Of a DNA stretch of 64,000 bases, positions 11,725 through 27,500 are shown piece after piece (within the stretch, counting starts at the first letter, position 1; each line of letters starts with the position of its first letter). Below the pieces are notes generated by a model, which had not been told where the DNA came from, made no database searches, and saw nothing but the letters and a program-made list of their open reading frames with translations. Both the position numbers and the translations under genes were made by a program. Source of the DNA: Pelecanus crispus (taxonomy: Eukaryota; Chordata; Aves; Pelecaniformes; Pelecanidae); contig NC_134649.1 of assembly GCF_030463565.1 (NCBI RefSeq), positions 34,497,044 to 34,561,043 on the forward strand, in the 5' to 3' direction.

Positions 11725-14699
11725 CACTGCTTTCCTGCCGCCTTCCTCTCACTTCTTTCCACCCTTCCTGCCTCCTTCCCCGATCCCCACCTCCTCCGTG
11801 GCCACCATCCCATGCATGTTTGGGGGTGACAGCAGGGGAGGTACAGCCACCGAGGGATGGGACATTTGGGGAGCGTTGCCCTGTGGGTGGGCAAGTGCTG
11901 GCTGCGAAGCCTCTGGAGCCCACCCATCACCTCTGGCAGGACCCCCAGGAGCCTCGGAGGATGCCTGGGGAGCCCTGGGGTTGTGTTTGGGCACAGGTAG
12001 GTACCCCAGGGTGGTGGCACCTGTGTCCCCGGCCTGTTAGCCTCCTCTTCATCCTCCTCTTCCTCCTCCCACCCCTCCTGGCAGGCACCCAAGCGCAGGG
12101 TAATCCACAGGAGCTTAAAAGGGAATCGCCAGCCCCAGCAGGCTCCTGCCCATGGCGGCAGCAGCCCAGCGCCCCGGGGAGGCGGGGGGGGGATTTACCG
12201 AACGAGTGGCTGCCATGAACAGATGGGGGGGCGGGCGGGAAGGCCTGACAGACGTCTGGCTGGACAGACGGAGGGACAAGCCCCCTGCCCACCACCTGCC
12301 TTCCGCCCCCCCCCCCAGTGCTGCTGTGCCGGGCACTCAGGGGCACAGATGGAGCCTGCAGCGGGGTGCCCCCCCCAATGCCCCCCCTTCCCCAAGCCTG
12401 CCCGTGCTTTAGCTGCTTACGCCAGGGCCCAGGAGGATTTAGCGGGGGAGGCACGGGGGGGGGGGGGGGCACTTGTCCGTGGGGGCAGGACACCCGTGCG
12501 GGGGCACGGAGCAGTGCCTGGCAGTAAGGCAGGACCCCTGTCTGGAGCATCCTTTGCCCCCCAGCCGGTTTAACTCCCCTGTCGCAGCCCCGGCCCCCCA
12601 TACAGGGGTGTCTCCCGCTCCCCCCTAGCAGCACCCCTGGGTGCCGGCGGGCCCTGGGGTGCCAGCCGCCCCGTCCCTGCCCGCTCCGGTGTCCTTGAGC
12701 CCTCGAGCTCTGCCAGCTGATCGGCTTCCAGGAAAAAAAAAAAAAAAAACAACCGCAATTACAAAGAGGGGCGATGTGTGAGCCAAAGGGGGGGGGGGGG
12801 GGGGGGGGGACAGGAATGTCCCCAGCGGTGGCAGATGGCCTTACCCAGGGTGCATTGTTCCTTTTAGTGTCTCTTATCCGCTGTAATAGGATCCCGGAGG
12901 GAGGGATGTGGGAGAGGGGAAGAGCGAGGGGGGCCCCGGCGTGGACCGGGGTGGGGGCCGGGGCTGCCAGCCTGGCCCTGGCCTGTCAAGCGGCTCATTG
13001 TTCCTGCCCCGGGTGTCACCGGGCGCCGCCGGGGACAATGTGGCACTGAGCGGGGTGACCGGCGGCGGAGGGACGAGGCGCACGGAAAGGTACCCGCCAG
13101 GCCCCTTCCCGCGGGGGCCGGAGGGCTTGGGGCGGCCGGGAGGGCGAGAGGAAAGAGGTTCCCCTTGGGATGGGGTGGGGGCTTCCTCCTGTCCCCCACC
13201 CCGTCGCCTCCCTTTGCCACCCGAAGGTGCCCCGAAGGACGGGCGGTGCCCAGCTTCGTGGCCGCCCCGACGCCAGCCGTGGGACAGGGCAGGTGGCCTG
13301 TGCCCATCACCGGGGCCTTTGGGGTCCCTGCCAGCCTGGCTTACCTGGGGGAGAGCACCCCCCCCTGCCCGCGGACCCCCACGTTGCCTGTGGCAGTGGG
13401 GGGACACCCGTGGCCCTGCCGCCTCCCCCCTGCCCCACTGCCAGCTTCGTTCTTCTCTCCCCGGTGGGATCTTTTGTCCCCCCTGGGTCCCTGCTGCCCC
13501 CGGGGGGACGGGGGACCCGGGCAGGCTGCCCACCCCCGCCGGCACCACGCACGACTCCGGGCGCTGCGAGGCGAGGGGTTACAGGGGGGTACCACCCCCC
13601 ACCCCCATTTCAGAGTCCCCTCCATCGGGAAGGGGAATATTCCCCCTCCCCCAACCTTTCCCCCTTTCCCCAGCCCCTGGTAACGGGGCGGGGGGTGAAG
13701 ATGGAGGGTCCAAATGACCCCGGGGGTGCAAGCCATAGCACTTAGGGGGTACAGGGGCGACTGGCTTGCCCCCCCCCCCCCCCATTACCCAGATGCAGGA
13801 GATGTGCCGTAGCGGTGGCAAGTCCTGCCAGCACCTAAAATAACTGCCCCCACCCCCCGCCGTGCCTGCGGACACGGGCCCCAGCCCCAACACGGGTGCT
13901 TTGTTTCAAAGCCGCTTGGCATCACCCAGCTTGCCGGGAGCCAGCGGTGCTGCAGCCGCCCACCCGTGCCCAGACACACAGCGATTGTCCTCTTCCCAGC
14001 CCCACGCTGGCACTGCGGGGTCCCAGCCACCCCCGTCCCCCAAGCACAGGGTCCGGGGGGGGGCCCTGGGGTGCCCAGGGGGGGACAGGGTGCAGCGGCA
14101 TCGTGCATTGGGCATCACGCCATGGTTCGTGTCGGGCTGGCGGTCCCCATCAGGGAGGTTGCCTCAGTTTCCTCTGGGGGTTTGTGCACTGGCAGGGGGA
14201 AGGGAGGAGGAAGAGGAAGGCTCGCACAGCCTGCGAGACCACTCAGGCCACCTCTGCCCCCCCCACCCCATGTGGCACCACCCCAGCAAGCACCTGCAAA
14301 CTGAACCCCATCCCACAGCCACATTCCCCAAACTTTTCCACCTCCCCCCGATATCCATCCAGCTCCTAGCTTCATGAAGGTGCGGTGCCAGTTCCGGCCA
14401 AGGGCTGTGCGCAGGCCAGTTTGAAGGCAGCTGCCTGCAGGCTCAGGCAGGCATATGGCAGCAGGTCCCTTTGGGGAGCTCCCGGAAGGGGTGCACGATG
14501 CTGGTGGGGCCCTGGCTACCATGGGGCCGTGCAAGACTCCCCCACCGGAGGAGGGCATAGTGCTGCCCCTGCCTCAGTTTCCCCTCTTCCCAGCCATGGT
14601 GCTTTTTGGGCTGCAGATTTGCGGGGGATTGGGGTTAGCTGGGGCCTCCCCCCTTTCTGGAGAGTGCCATGTCCCACAGGCTCAGCTCGCCCTCCCGCC
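11725..14699. other. Spacer between ABHD14B and PCBP4 with putative PCBP4 5' region
   Basis: No coding exon recognised in about 3 kb. It holds homopolymers (A run at about 12733-12750, long G run at about 12788-12809) and a CpG-rich part near 12900-13110. That part ends in a plausible donor (GGAAAG then GTACCC at about 13090) and could be a non-coding first exon and promoter for PCBP4. The remainder, about 13.1-14.7 kb, would then be its first intron. The promoter assignment is inference from CpG content and position. Confidence 0.45.
12733..12809. repeat. Homopolymer A and G tracts
   Basis: An A run of about 18 bases is followed within 40 bp by a G run of more than 20 bases. They may reflect simple-sequence drift; length in the assembly is uncertain for such runs. 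Confidence 0.7.
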
Positions 14700-18764
<4,065 letters not shown>

Positions 18765-19372
18765 GCCCTGCCGGCAGGTGGGTGAGGGGGTCCGGGGTGC
18801 CACCTGATGCTGGGGACACCTCCCTGCCGCCCACCCTGTCCTGCAGCCCCTGCCAGGCGCCTGATGCCCGGGAAGGGCCCCCCTTCTCCCCCACCCCAGG
18901 GAAGGGAAGGGTCTTCCTGGCAGCGATGCCTGCTGGAGGAAAGGGCTGCTCCGCTCCCTGCTGCCCATCCCAGCAGTGCTGTGCCTCCCCCCCCCCCCCC
19001 CCAATTTTCCTGCACGGGGACCGCATGCCCTGGTATGGGATGGGGGGGCTGCCCCTGCCGGCCCGGGGTCCCTTCTGCCAGTGCCCTGTGCCAGGGTGGG
19101 ACCTCCACCTCCCACCCCTCGCCCTGCCCACCCTGCCATCCTGCTCCTGCCCACCCTCCGGCTGGCACCCAAAAGGAGGGTGCTGCCCAATGAGGGGCTG
19201 CCTGGCCTCTCAGGGGATCCCCCATCCCCTGGCTCTGGTGGGGGGCCCTCCCCAGGCCACCTTGGGGCAATCACCTCCCAGCAACCCCATCCAAGAGCCA
19301 GTCCCTGCTGGCTTGGAAATGCTGTATATATAAGTCTATATTTTTTCCTCCTTTGTAACTTATCAATGGTTT

Positions 19373-19378
19373 AATAAA
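19373..19378 (+). promoter_or_regulatory. PCBP4: PCBP4 poly(A) signal
   Basis: AATAAA 609 bp after the stop codon, at the end of a locally AT-rich stretch. The 3' UTR begins at 18765 and contains a donor-like CAG/GTGGGTGAG at about 18778 and an acceptor-like TCCTGCAG at about 18846; a spliced 3' UTR is possible but unproven. Confidence 0.8.
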
Positions 19379-20668
19379 AAGATAAAATTCACAAGGAAAA
19401 GAACCCAAATATTCCCTACCCTGGGTGGACACCCCCCCACCAGGGGCAGCCCCAGCTCCTGGGGACATGGGTTGGTGGTTGGAGGGGTGTTCCTGTGGCC
19501 AGGGGGGTGCTGGTCCTCAGCCCCAGTCTCTCTGGGAGTCTTCCCGGAGCCCCCTCCCTGCCATGGGGCAGTTTGCGAGGCCATGGGGCAGTTCTCCCCC
19601 AGCCCCCCAGTTATTACTGGGGCAGGGGGAGTCTCCAACCCACTGTGCCAGCACCATCTCTGGGACGTTTGCAGGGGGGCTGGGGGTGATGTACCCCTCC
19701 CTCGTCCCCCCAGCAGGGTCCAGTCCCCTTGCTTGCACCAGGGGCTGCACGGGAGGGTCCCCAAGCCCTGCAGAAGCAATGAGACTGAAGGGGGACAGTG
19801 GCTCCTGGTCTGCTCCGGCTGCCACTGCCTAGGGGCACCCCACACAGCCCCCCCTTCCCCCCGCCACCCTGTGCCGCTGTGTCCACCCCAGCACACCCCT
19901 GGCCGGCAGCCCAGTTTGGCTGGTGTGTGGCACCACTAGCTGGGCTTCAGCTGGGCAGCTGTGTCCATAAACAGCCCGGCACGGACCCCCAGCCAGCCAG
20001 CATCCCCCCCCTGGAGGGGCAGGCCCTGCCAGCTGGGGGGACAGAGGGCATGGCCGGGCATAGCCATGGGCATCGCATGCTGCCACGCCAGCAGGAAAAA
20101 CAGACACAGCCAGAGCCAGCCCTGCAGGTGCCGTCCCCCTGATAAGTACCGTGGGTGACAGGAGCTCCTTCACCTAGACGTTAGTTTTGGGTTAAACAGA
20201 CAAGGATGCAGAGCTCCGCATCGGCTGGGTGGATTGCCTGGGGCCCTGGTGTTACTGGTGTTAGTGGTGTTAGCGGGGCCACTGCTCCTGGGTAGGGTGC
20301 AAGGGACCTCTGCTCTTCCCCACTGGCCATGAGTGGTCCCAGCAGGGTGACAGAGGTGCCCCCTCCTCTGCCCCCACATAGGAGCCCCTTGGCTTCCCGT
20401 TTCCCAAGGAGGGCCCATCCATGAAGCTGGGCTGTGCTGGTGGAGCTAGAGACAATCCCAGCCTAGAAAAGGGAGATGAGGCTTCCCCAGATCTGCTATC
20501 TTCTCTGGGAAGAGAAACTACCTTCTACCATAAACTCAGAGAAGAGGCAAAACCTGAACAAGGATCCCTCCAAACCCAAAAGGCTGGGTCCAAGCAGGTC
20601 TGATGGGACCCTGGCAGGTCCCCTGCCCACCCTCCTGCCCAGCACGTTGGGAGAGGGCCCCCTGCTCT
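19379..20668. other. Convergent spacer PCBP4 / GPR62
   Basis: GC-rich DNA between the ends of two convergent genes. Part should be GPR62 3' UTR, but I found no canonical poly(A) signal on the - strand here. No coding or RNA gene recognised. Confidence 0.5.
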
Positions 20669-21898
20669 TCAGCTGCTCTCTTCAGGAACTTGACCTGGGA
20701 TGGGGAAGCCCATCCTGGTCTGCTCCAGCCTGTTCCTGGGGCTGGGGTTGATGCAACTGGCGTGGGTCTCCAGGGTGCAAGTTGCTCTCTGGAGGAACTG
20801 CAAGAAGTTTTCCTGGACAGAGGCCTCTGAGACGGAAAGACAGAGCTCCTGGCCCAGTGGCCGGTTGAGACAGCTGCGACGGAGCCGGGCCAGCTCCTCC
20901 CGGATCTGGCGGTTCAGCAGCCCGTAGAAGAAGGGATTGATGGCGAAGGAGGAGTAGGCAATCCAGGTGACCACCATCTCCCCATGCCCACCACCCACCA
21001 TGCCAATGGTGTCAGAGGAGTGCAAGTGGAAAGCGAAGAAGGGCAGCCAGCAGCACAAGAACTGTCCCACAATGAGGACCAAGGTGAGGATGGCCTTGTT
21101 GCTTCCCAAAAAGCGCTCTGGCGTCAGCCTGGGCAGCGGCAGATTCCTGGTGGTGATGATGGTCACTTGGCTGGCAATGGAGTCGGATCGGTGTCTTGGT
21201 GCAGCTGCCTGTGCTGGCACAGGCACGTGCTGCAGGGATGCCATCCGGGCCACACGGTAGACACTGCAGTAGACAGCGAAGATGATGATGGTGGGCAGGA
21301 CAAAGCAGACAATGCTGAAGATGATCACAAAAACCTTCTTGTGGGCCCCAGGGCTCCAGTAGACTGTGCAGCGGCTGGCGCTGGTGGCCCCATTGCCTTG
21401 AGGCCAGCCCACCAGTGCCAAGACAGTAATGAGAACAGACTTGACCCAAATGAAGATCACTCCGGCCACTGCCAGCCTGATGGTCATCTTGACCTCATAC
21501 CTCATGGGGTGGACAATGTAGTAGTACCGCTCCACACTGATGATGGAGATGGTGAGGATGGAGGCACTGATGAAGCAGACATTCAGGAATATCAAGGCCT
21601 GGCACTCGGCAATGCTGTAGATCACCCTGTTGAAGCAGGAGGAGCTGGAGATGATCCCCAGGGGCATGAGGAAAATGGCAGAGAGGAGGTCAACCACACA
21701 GAGGTGGCAGACGAAGATGAACTTCCTGAGAAGGGGGGTTTTGAGAATGACTACCATCACCACGGTGTTGGCCACCAGGGCAGTGAGGGTGAGGAGGACC
21801 ATGCAGAGGAGGCCCACCACCTCCTGGGCGATAGACTGCTCAGGGACGGAGAGTGGTTCCTGGCTGCCCGTGGTGTTCAGCCCTGTTCGGCTCGCCAT
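20669..21898 (-). CDS. GPR62: Orphan rhodopsin-like GPCR, GPR62 (GPR61/GPR62 subfamily), intronless
   Basis: 409-residue class A receptor in one coding exon. N-terminal NTT sequon at residue 8. TM1 holds the LVANTVV core (Asn44), TM2 LCVVDLL (Asp70), Cys99 at the top of TM3, ERY at 123-125 at its cytosolic end, CWLPFF in TM6 and NPFFY in TM7. An amphipathic stretch (QIREELARLRR) follows TM7. The tail keeps ENFLQFLQ and ends in PGQVPEESS. By recall the body is closer to mammalian GPR61 (VERYYY, HPMRYE) than to human GPR62, but position next to PCBP4 and PARP3 and the length fit GPR62. The start codon is preceded by an acceptor-like CCCTCAG, so a non-coding upstream exon is likely. The ligand is unknown; mammalian family members show high basal activity. 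GPR61 is the alternative name if synteny is ignored. Confidence 0.87.
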   Translation of the reverse strand: MASRTGLNTTGSQEPLSVPEQSIAQEVVGLLCMVLLTLTALVANTVVMVVILKTPLLRKFIFVCHLCVVDLLSAIFLMPLGIISSSSCFNRVIYSIAECQALIFLNVCFISASILTISIISVERYYYIVHPMRYEVKMTIRLAVAGVIFIWVKSVLITVLALVGWPQGNGATSASRCTVYWSPGAHKKVFVIIFSIVCFVLPTIIIFAVYCSVYRVARMASLQHVPVPAQAAAPRHRSDSIASQVTIITTRNLPLPRLTPERFLGSNKAILTLVLIVGQFLCCWLPFFAFHLHSSDTIGMVGGGHGEMVVTWIAYSSFAINPFFYGLLNRQIREELARLRRSCLNRPLGQELCLSVSEASVQENFLQFLQRATCTLETHASCINPSPRNRLEQTRMGFPIPGQVPEESS

Positions 21899-21904
21899 CC
21901 CCCC

Positions 21905-23280
21905 TGAGGGCTAAGCCAGCAGCTCCAGTGCCTGGGCAGCAAGCGCTCTACTCCTGCGTCCTTTAGAAGGAAACCCCACCACAACCATGGCCACTGTCTT
22001 CTCCTTGCCTGTTGGAGAGGGGAGCCGGGCATGAAGGAGAAGGACCAAAATGAGGAAGAGCCACAAAGAAACCTGGAGATGACCTGAACACAACCCCCCC
22101 AAGATGCTGGAGCAGGGAGAGGTGCCTGGTGAGGTCACAGCACCCTACCTAGCCCAGGGCTGGTGCCCAGTCTGTTCCCAACCTGGCCAGGGATGGCACT
22201 GCCAGGACCTGTGGGCGCATGTGCCAGGCTGACACCCCATCCCCCTAACCCAGCCGCACCACCTTGCCCTGAGGAGGGACAGCATGAACCCGCCTGCCCC
22301 ATCCCTGCTCCTTGCTCCGGCCGCGGGGCACCCCTGGGTGGGCGGAGGGGACACAGCGCACCTTTGCTCCTGGGGAGGTGGGTGATGCTCCCCTCCTCGC
22401 CGGGGTCCTTCTTGCCAGCGTCGCTCCCACAGCAGAACAGGGGCTGCCGGCCCCCGTGCAAGGCCACGCTCCCCCTTCCCTGCGCCCCGTCACCCGCTCG
22501 TCATCCTGTTTGCCTGCAGCCCGCCAGCTGCGGATGGCACCAGCTGTCACTCCCCGGTGCTGCCTGCACTGCCTGCACTCGTGGCGGTCCCACAGGGACA
22601 GCTGCTGGGTCCTAGCAGCCGGCGGGGGCTTGGGAAGGGGGGAACCGGGGTCCCCGAGCTCTGTGCCCCCCACCGGCATGGCTACCTGCTGCGCCAGGCC
22701 TGGTCCTTCTGCAAGGACAGCTCAGCCCCGAGGTCCCCAGGGCTCAGGGGACAGACCTACAGGCAGGTCCGCAGTGTCACCTCCCTGCAGATGCATGGAT
22801 GCTCCAGAGCATCCATGGGGCATTGGGGTAACACAGCCAGGAGTTGCCCTTCCCTGGCACCCTGGGGACCCGGATGCGTGCTTGGGGGGCACACGTTAGT
22901 GCAGAGAGGGGCTCGGCACGGGCGCCAGTCTGGGGCAGGGCGGCAGCCACAGCACCAAGTGTGTCACCAGAGGGGGGGCTGGTGCTTGCCCTCTGGACGG
23001 ATGGATGAGCTCCCCCACGCCCAGGCAAGGCAGCACATCTTGCTCATCCTCTGTAGGTCTGACACCACAGCGACGGGCATGAGCCGCGTGCCTTGCTAAG
23101 GTGACGAGGCTACCTGGCTCGCAAAGCCACCAGCTTTCACCTGAAGGTTGCCAGCACTGGATGGCCACAACAGGCTGCAGCCCCTCCAGAGCCACCGGTT
23201 GCCAACCCACCACCACCCTTTCCCGCTCTGCACCCGCCTTGCCAGGCAGGAGAGCACCAGCACCACTCGATACAAGGCAC
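21905..23280. other. Spacer upstream of GPR62, downstream of PARP3
   Basis: GC-rich, no coding exon recognised. On the - strand it should contain the 5' non-coding part and promoter of GPR62, but I cannot fix their positions. Confidence 0.45.
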
Positions 23281-23286
23281 GGTGTT

Positions 23287-23292
23287 TTTATT
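23287..23292 (-). promoter_or_regulatory. PARP3: Candidate PARP3 poly(A) signal
   Basis: TTTATT on the + strand gives AATAAA (inside AATAAAAA) on the - strand, 1.3 kb beyond the PARP3 stop. I saw no nearer canonical signal. If used, the PARP3 3' UTR contains the whole LTR-like insertion at 23.5-24.6 kb. A non-canonical signal nearer to the stop is the alternative. Confidence 0.45.
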
Positions 23293-23538
23293 CATGATCA
23301 AACAGGCTCTGTCCCCACACCAGCCTGTCCTTTGCCAAGCCCCAGGTGGGGTGGCCAGAGAGTCTGGACCACTGTGCTCCAGGCTGGTGGGCATCACCAG
23401 CTGGTGCTGGGATGGGGCCATGGGGTGCTGTGGTGGTGCATCCCCCCACTCCACCTTTTCTTTCTTCAACCGCTTTATGACTTCAGGAATTCCTGCCAGA
23501 CCACAGCCTCGTGTAGTGAGTTGATCAGTTAGGTGCCC

Positions 23539-24579
23539 TTAATTGTACCAGAAACTTCTACATGGTTGAAATGGAGACCAGACCTATCCTTATCAGAAAC
23601 TCCTACATGGTTGACACGGGGAGCGAGAACAATCATTTACCCCGACAGCCTTCAAACAGAGCTGTATCATCGCTACTGGAATTCCAGTAATTACCGACCC
23701 AGACTGTGGCTTGATGGAAATTTACTGATGACTAAAGCCAATCATCTCACGATCCTATAAAACAGGAGTCCTAAGTGAGGCCCTTTGAGCTCTCCTGGAC
23801 TGCAGCGGGCTGCACCAGCATCTCCCTCTGAGTAGGACACCTCTCAGAGCTAGCAAACTCTTAAAGTTTGCTAAAATCAGAGGTCTATTGCTGAAGACCG
23901 ACGATGGAGCCTGGGCTGAAACCCTTCACTCCTCAAGGCTCAACCCTCATCTGTTGAGAAATGCCAAGACATTCGACGTGGATATTTCACTGAACTTGAG
24001 GGGAATTTTTAACAGGTATACCTTTATATATACTTATATGTATTCATGTCTCTGTGTGTATGCATGTGTGAATCAATTTTAGTAGTCTGTAGATGTATGA
24101 TTTAATTACAAAGTGAGTCTTATACTGCTGTGTTATCCTTATTCACATAAACCATTGACCAAGTCTGAGACTAAGGTTGGACCTAGCCTCACCTAGACTC
24201 CTCTCTGAAAGGAGTTTAGAAAGCACAGGGGTCTATTCTGAACCTCATGACTCAACAGGAGGATCCTCCTTATCCCCTGCACACATGATCTCTCTGTGAA
24301 TCATTCCAACTCAGTGTAACTTAATTTTCCTTTATGCACTTCTACCATGTAGTAATAGAGTGAACCTTGCCATCTTCGAATCCTGAACTAAGTCACTGTT
24401 TTGATCAATTTTGCCTAATCACTTTGTTAATCAATGATGACTGAGTGCTATTAGAATATCGCAATCAAATCCTGCGGTTTGCCACAAGTAAATTCTAAAC
24501 TGCTACTAAATCAAACTGTGTAAAGTCACTCATTCACGATAACATAATCAGCAGGATTCATAAATCTGCACTCATGACA
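23539..24579 (+). mobile_element. LTR-like fossil insertion (putative solo LTR) next to the PARP3 stop codon
   Basis: A block of about 1.04 kb is much richer in A and T than the DNA on both sides and starts and ends abruptly. It is flanked by the direct repeat GGTGCCC (23532-23538 and 24580-24586), which could be a target-site duplication. Inside is a TATA box (CTATAAAA, near 23755) followed by a GAGCTCTCC-type start region, as in the U3/R junction of an LTR, and an internal near-repeat of CAGAAACTCCTACATGGTTGA. No coding part of a retrovirus-like element is visible, so a solo LTR is the likeliest reading. The family could not be named and the ends do not show clear TG/CA. A non-LTR origin remains possible. 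Confidence 0.45.
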
Positions 24580-24594
24580 GGTGCCCGGGCACCC

Positions 24595-27500
24595 TCAGAA
24601 ATGGAGCTGGACAAGGTAGCGGATCCGGCACTGGCTTTCTTGGTAGATGACGTACTCGCTCTGGCTGAAGGAAGAGTCCTTGTAGGCGGACACGGGGATG
24701 GGCTTGCCCTGGCACACCAGCACCTTCTTGCCATCCAGCAGCATCTCCTTATCCAGCGCAGGGTCTGGGCAAGAAGACACCCCCCACCACCACGTCAAGC
24801 CCAAGACCTGGCCTCTCTTCCCCCCAGCCCATGCCCATCCCAGCCCCACAGACCCCACACCCTCTCCTGCCCCAGGCTCACCTGGCTCCGTCTGGCCACA
24901 GGCCAGGACGCTGTCGTAGCCAGCAGGTGGCTGGCACAGTGTGGGGTCATCGCAGGTGATGTGGTAGGACTTGCCCAGGGCCACCTCTGCCAGGAACATG
25001 ATGCCAACCTTCTGGGACGTGTAGCCCACTGCCATGGGAGAAGGGGATGGAGATGATGGCACCAGCCCTGGTGTTCCCATCTGGTTGTGCCCAGGCCACC
25101 CCGGCATGCAGGGCCTGGCTGCCATGGCAGGGAAGGGGCTTAGCGTGCCCAGCAGCTGCCTGACAGGGGGTATGCAAAGGCAGCTGGGCTCCCGCAAACT
25201 CTGTGGGCCCAGGACCCTCACCGTAGCAGGCTGACTTGCTGTTCTCGGAGGCGAAGTAGATGCCCTTGCCCACGCGCCCACCCGAGTGGGGCATGATGCG
25301 CAGCCCACTCTTCAGGATGGCCACGACCACCGCCACGTTGGTGCCATGCCAAAGCAGGCGCCGGTACTCCAGGAGGTCGTGGACTTTGAAGCGCTTGTCC
25401 TGGTGAGGTGTAGAGCTAAGGGCTGTCCACAGAGGGAGACATGGGTCCCCACGGTGGGAGACTGCCACCCAACCCACCCCCAGCCTAACCCCAGTGCCAG
25501 GCTGGAGGGGCAGGGGAGCGGGTACTCATTTGCCCCTGGCCAGCTGGGCTCAAGCCCCCCTGGGTGGAGATGCCTGGAGCCCTAATGCAGACAAAACTCC
25601 TTCTTGGGGTGCAACCAGGGTTTCCCCAGTGTGGGACAGGGATAAGCAGCTCCTTCTTCTCACCTCACCATCTCGGGCCACACACCAGATATTGAGGATG
25701 TGGAATTTGCGCCCAGTCTGTGTCACGTAGTTTTGGATCAGCTGCCAGAGAGGGAGGCAGAAAGGCAGTGTCACCACAGGCAGCCATCCCAGCAATGCCC
25801 CTGGGGCAGTGGGGACCTTTGGGGTGCCCGCAGGTGTGGCACAGTTGCTCCTGGTCACGGGGCACAATAGCACAAGTGGCACCTGGTATTCCTGGGAAGC
25901 TGGGTCCAGCAGGGAGAGCTGACAGTTGAGCAGGGCGTAATCCTGATCCAGCGGATGGATTACTTCCTCCTCCTCCTCCTCCTCCTTCACCTTCTGTGCC
26001 TGCAGACTCTGTGCCACCTCAATGTCGGCCAGCACCTGGCAGGCACAGACCAGGGACATCATCACCGCCTGTGCTGGGCACTGTGCCGGGGGGACCGGGG
26101 CAAGCCCAGCCTCCTGCCAGCACCTCCCTGCCCCACAGGCAGAAGCCCTCCTTGGGGAGGGATGCCACCTGCCAGGTACCCTGGCATCTCACCAACAGCA
26201 TGTCCTTCTTGGCACGCAGGAGGTCGGCGGAGTTGATGGGGGGTGGCCGTCCCCGCCCAAAGTTATGGGGGATGATGGTGTAGAAGTGGGAGGAGAGGTC
26301 CTCCAGGTAGTCAGTCTGGGGGGGCTGCTCCTGCAGCGCCGCCTCCAGCTTGTCCAGTGCGTCGAAGCCCCTCACAATCTGCTGCTTGCTCAGCTTCCCC
26401 AGTGGCATCTTCTTCACATCTGGCCAGGGGGACAGCGGAGCATGCAGGTGAACCCATCCACCCTACTTGCCCCACAGCTACTTCCAATAACCTCCAGCAC
26501 CACCACGGGCACATGCGGGCACCTGGCATGAGAAGTCCACTGTCCCACCAGGTGCCGGGCTGTCAGCGGGGATGCTCTAAAATCCACTGGCACCTCTGCC
26601 CCATTCACCTCCCCACCTGCAACCCACAGCCACAGCCCCCAGACCCACCCCATGCCACCCCATCACCTCCTACCGATATTCATGGTCTGCATGGCATCCC
26701 GGAACATGTCGCTGCTGAAGATGAGGGACACCAGGTCCTGCGTGGCTTTATCCAAGGTGCAGGGCAGCACCCGCTGCTTGCAGACCTTGTCCCCATCCAT
26801 GCCATCCACCTGCAGACCCCCAACATCACCGTGCCACCTGCAAGCCCGCGGCAGGTTGCAGGGGCATGGCACCGGGGCTGCCCATCTCAGTGGGGAGAAC
26901 TTCGCCCCCAGGCAGCAGAGCAACAGGCAGGTTCTGCCTCCTCTTTCCATGACCAATGCCACACAGACACCCATGGTTCTCACTTGGAATGCCCTCCCAC
27001 TCCACCTCAACCCATTAGCCCCAAATCTCTGTCCACGGGCTGTTTCAGCTCACACCCAGACCCCTCCCAAAACCCACCCCATCCTGCTGACCCACTTGGA
27101 TGTCCTGGTGCCCACTGGGCCAGGGGTGGGATGTGAGGACCACCCCACCGACATGACACCCCAGCTGCCCAGCACACTCACCCTGAGGGCAACCTCCACC
27201 TCCTGCCCAGTCCCTGGCTGCACCTCGATGAGCGTGTACTTCCCTGGCTGGGCAACGAAGTTCTCCCTCGCCGCCCAACTGTTCTTGGTCTTCTCCCGAA
27301 ACTTCTTCTCAAAGTCCTTTTTGGCGGCCTCCAGGGAGGTGTAGGGCATGAGCTTGGACTGGCCCACCTCCCCCTGGCAGTGGATGGCAGTGGTCAAGAC
27401 CCCCCCTGCATCCCTGCTCCACCAGCCTCATGCTGGGGGAAGCAGCCTGAGAGCAGGGGGGCTGAGATGGGGGGGTTGCCAGGCACCAAGTAGGAACGTG

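Noticed and set aside
14115-14558. Open frames upstream of the PCBP4 start as extra coding exons
   Set aside because: None leads in frame into the KH1 exon, and known PCBP4 proteins begin only a few residues before ELSITLTLRML.
22960-22985. CTCF-like word TCACCAGAGGGGG
   Set aside because: Only a partial match to the CTCF core, in a G-rich context where such words are common.
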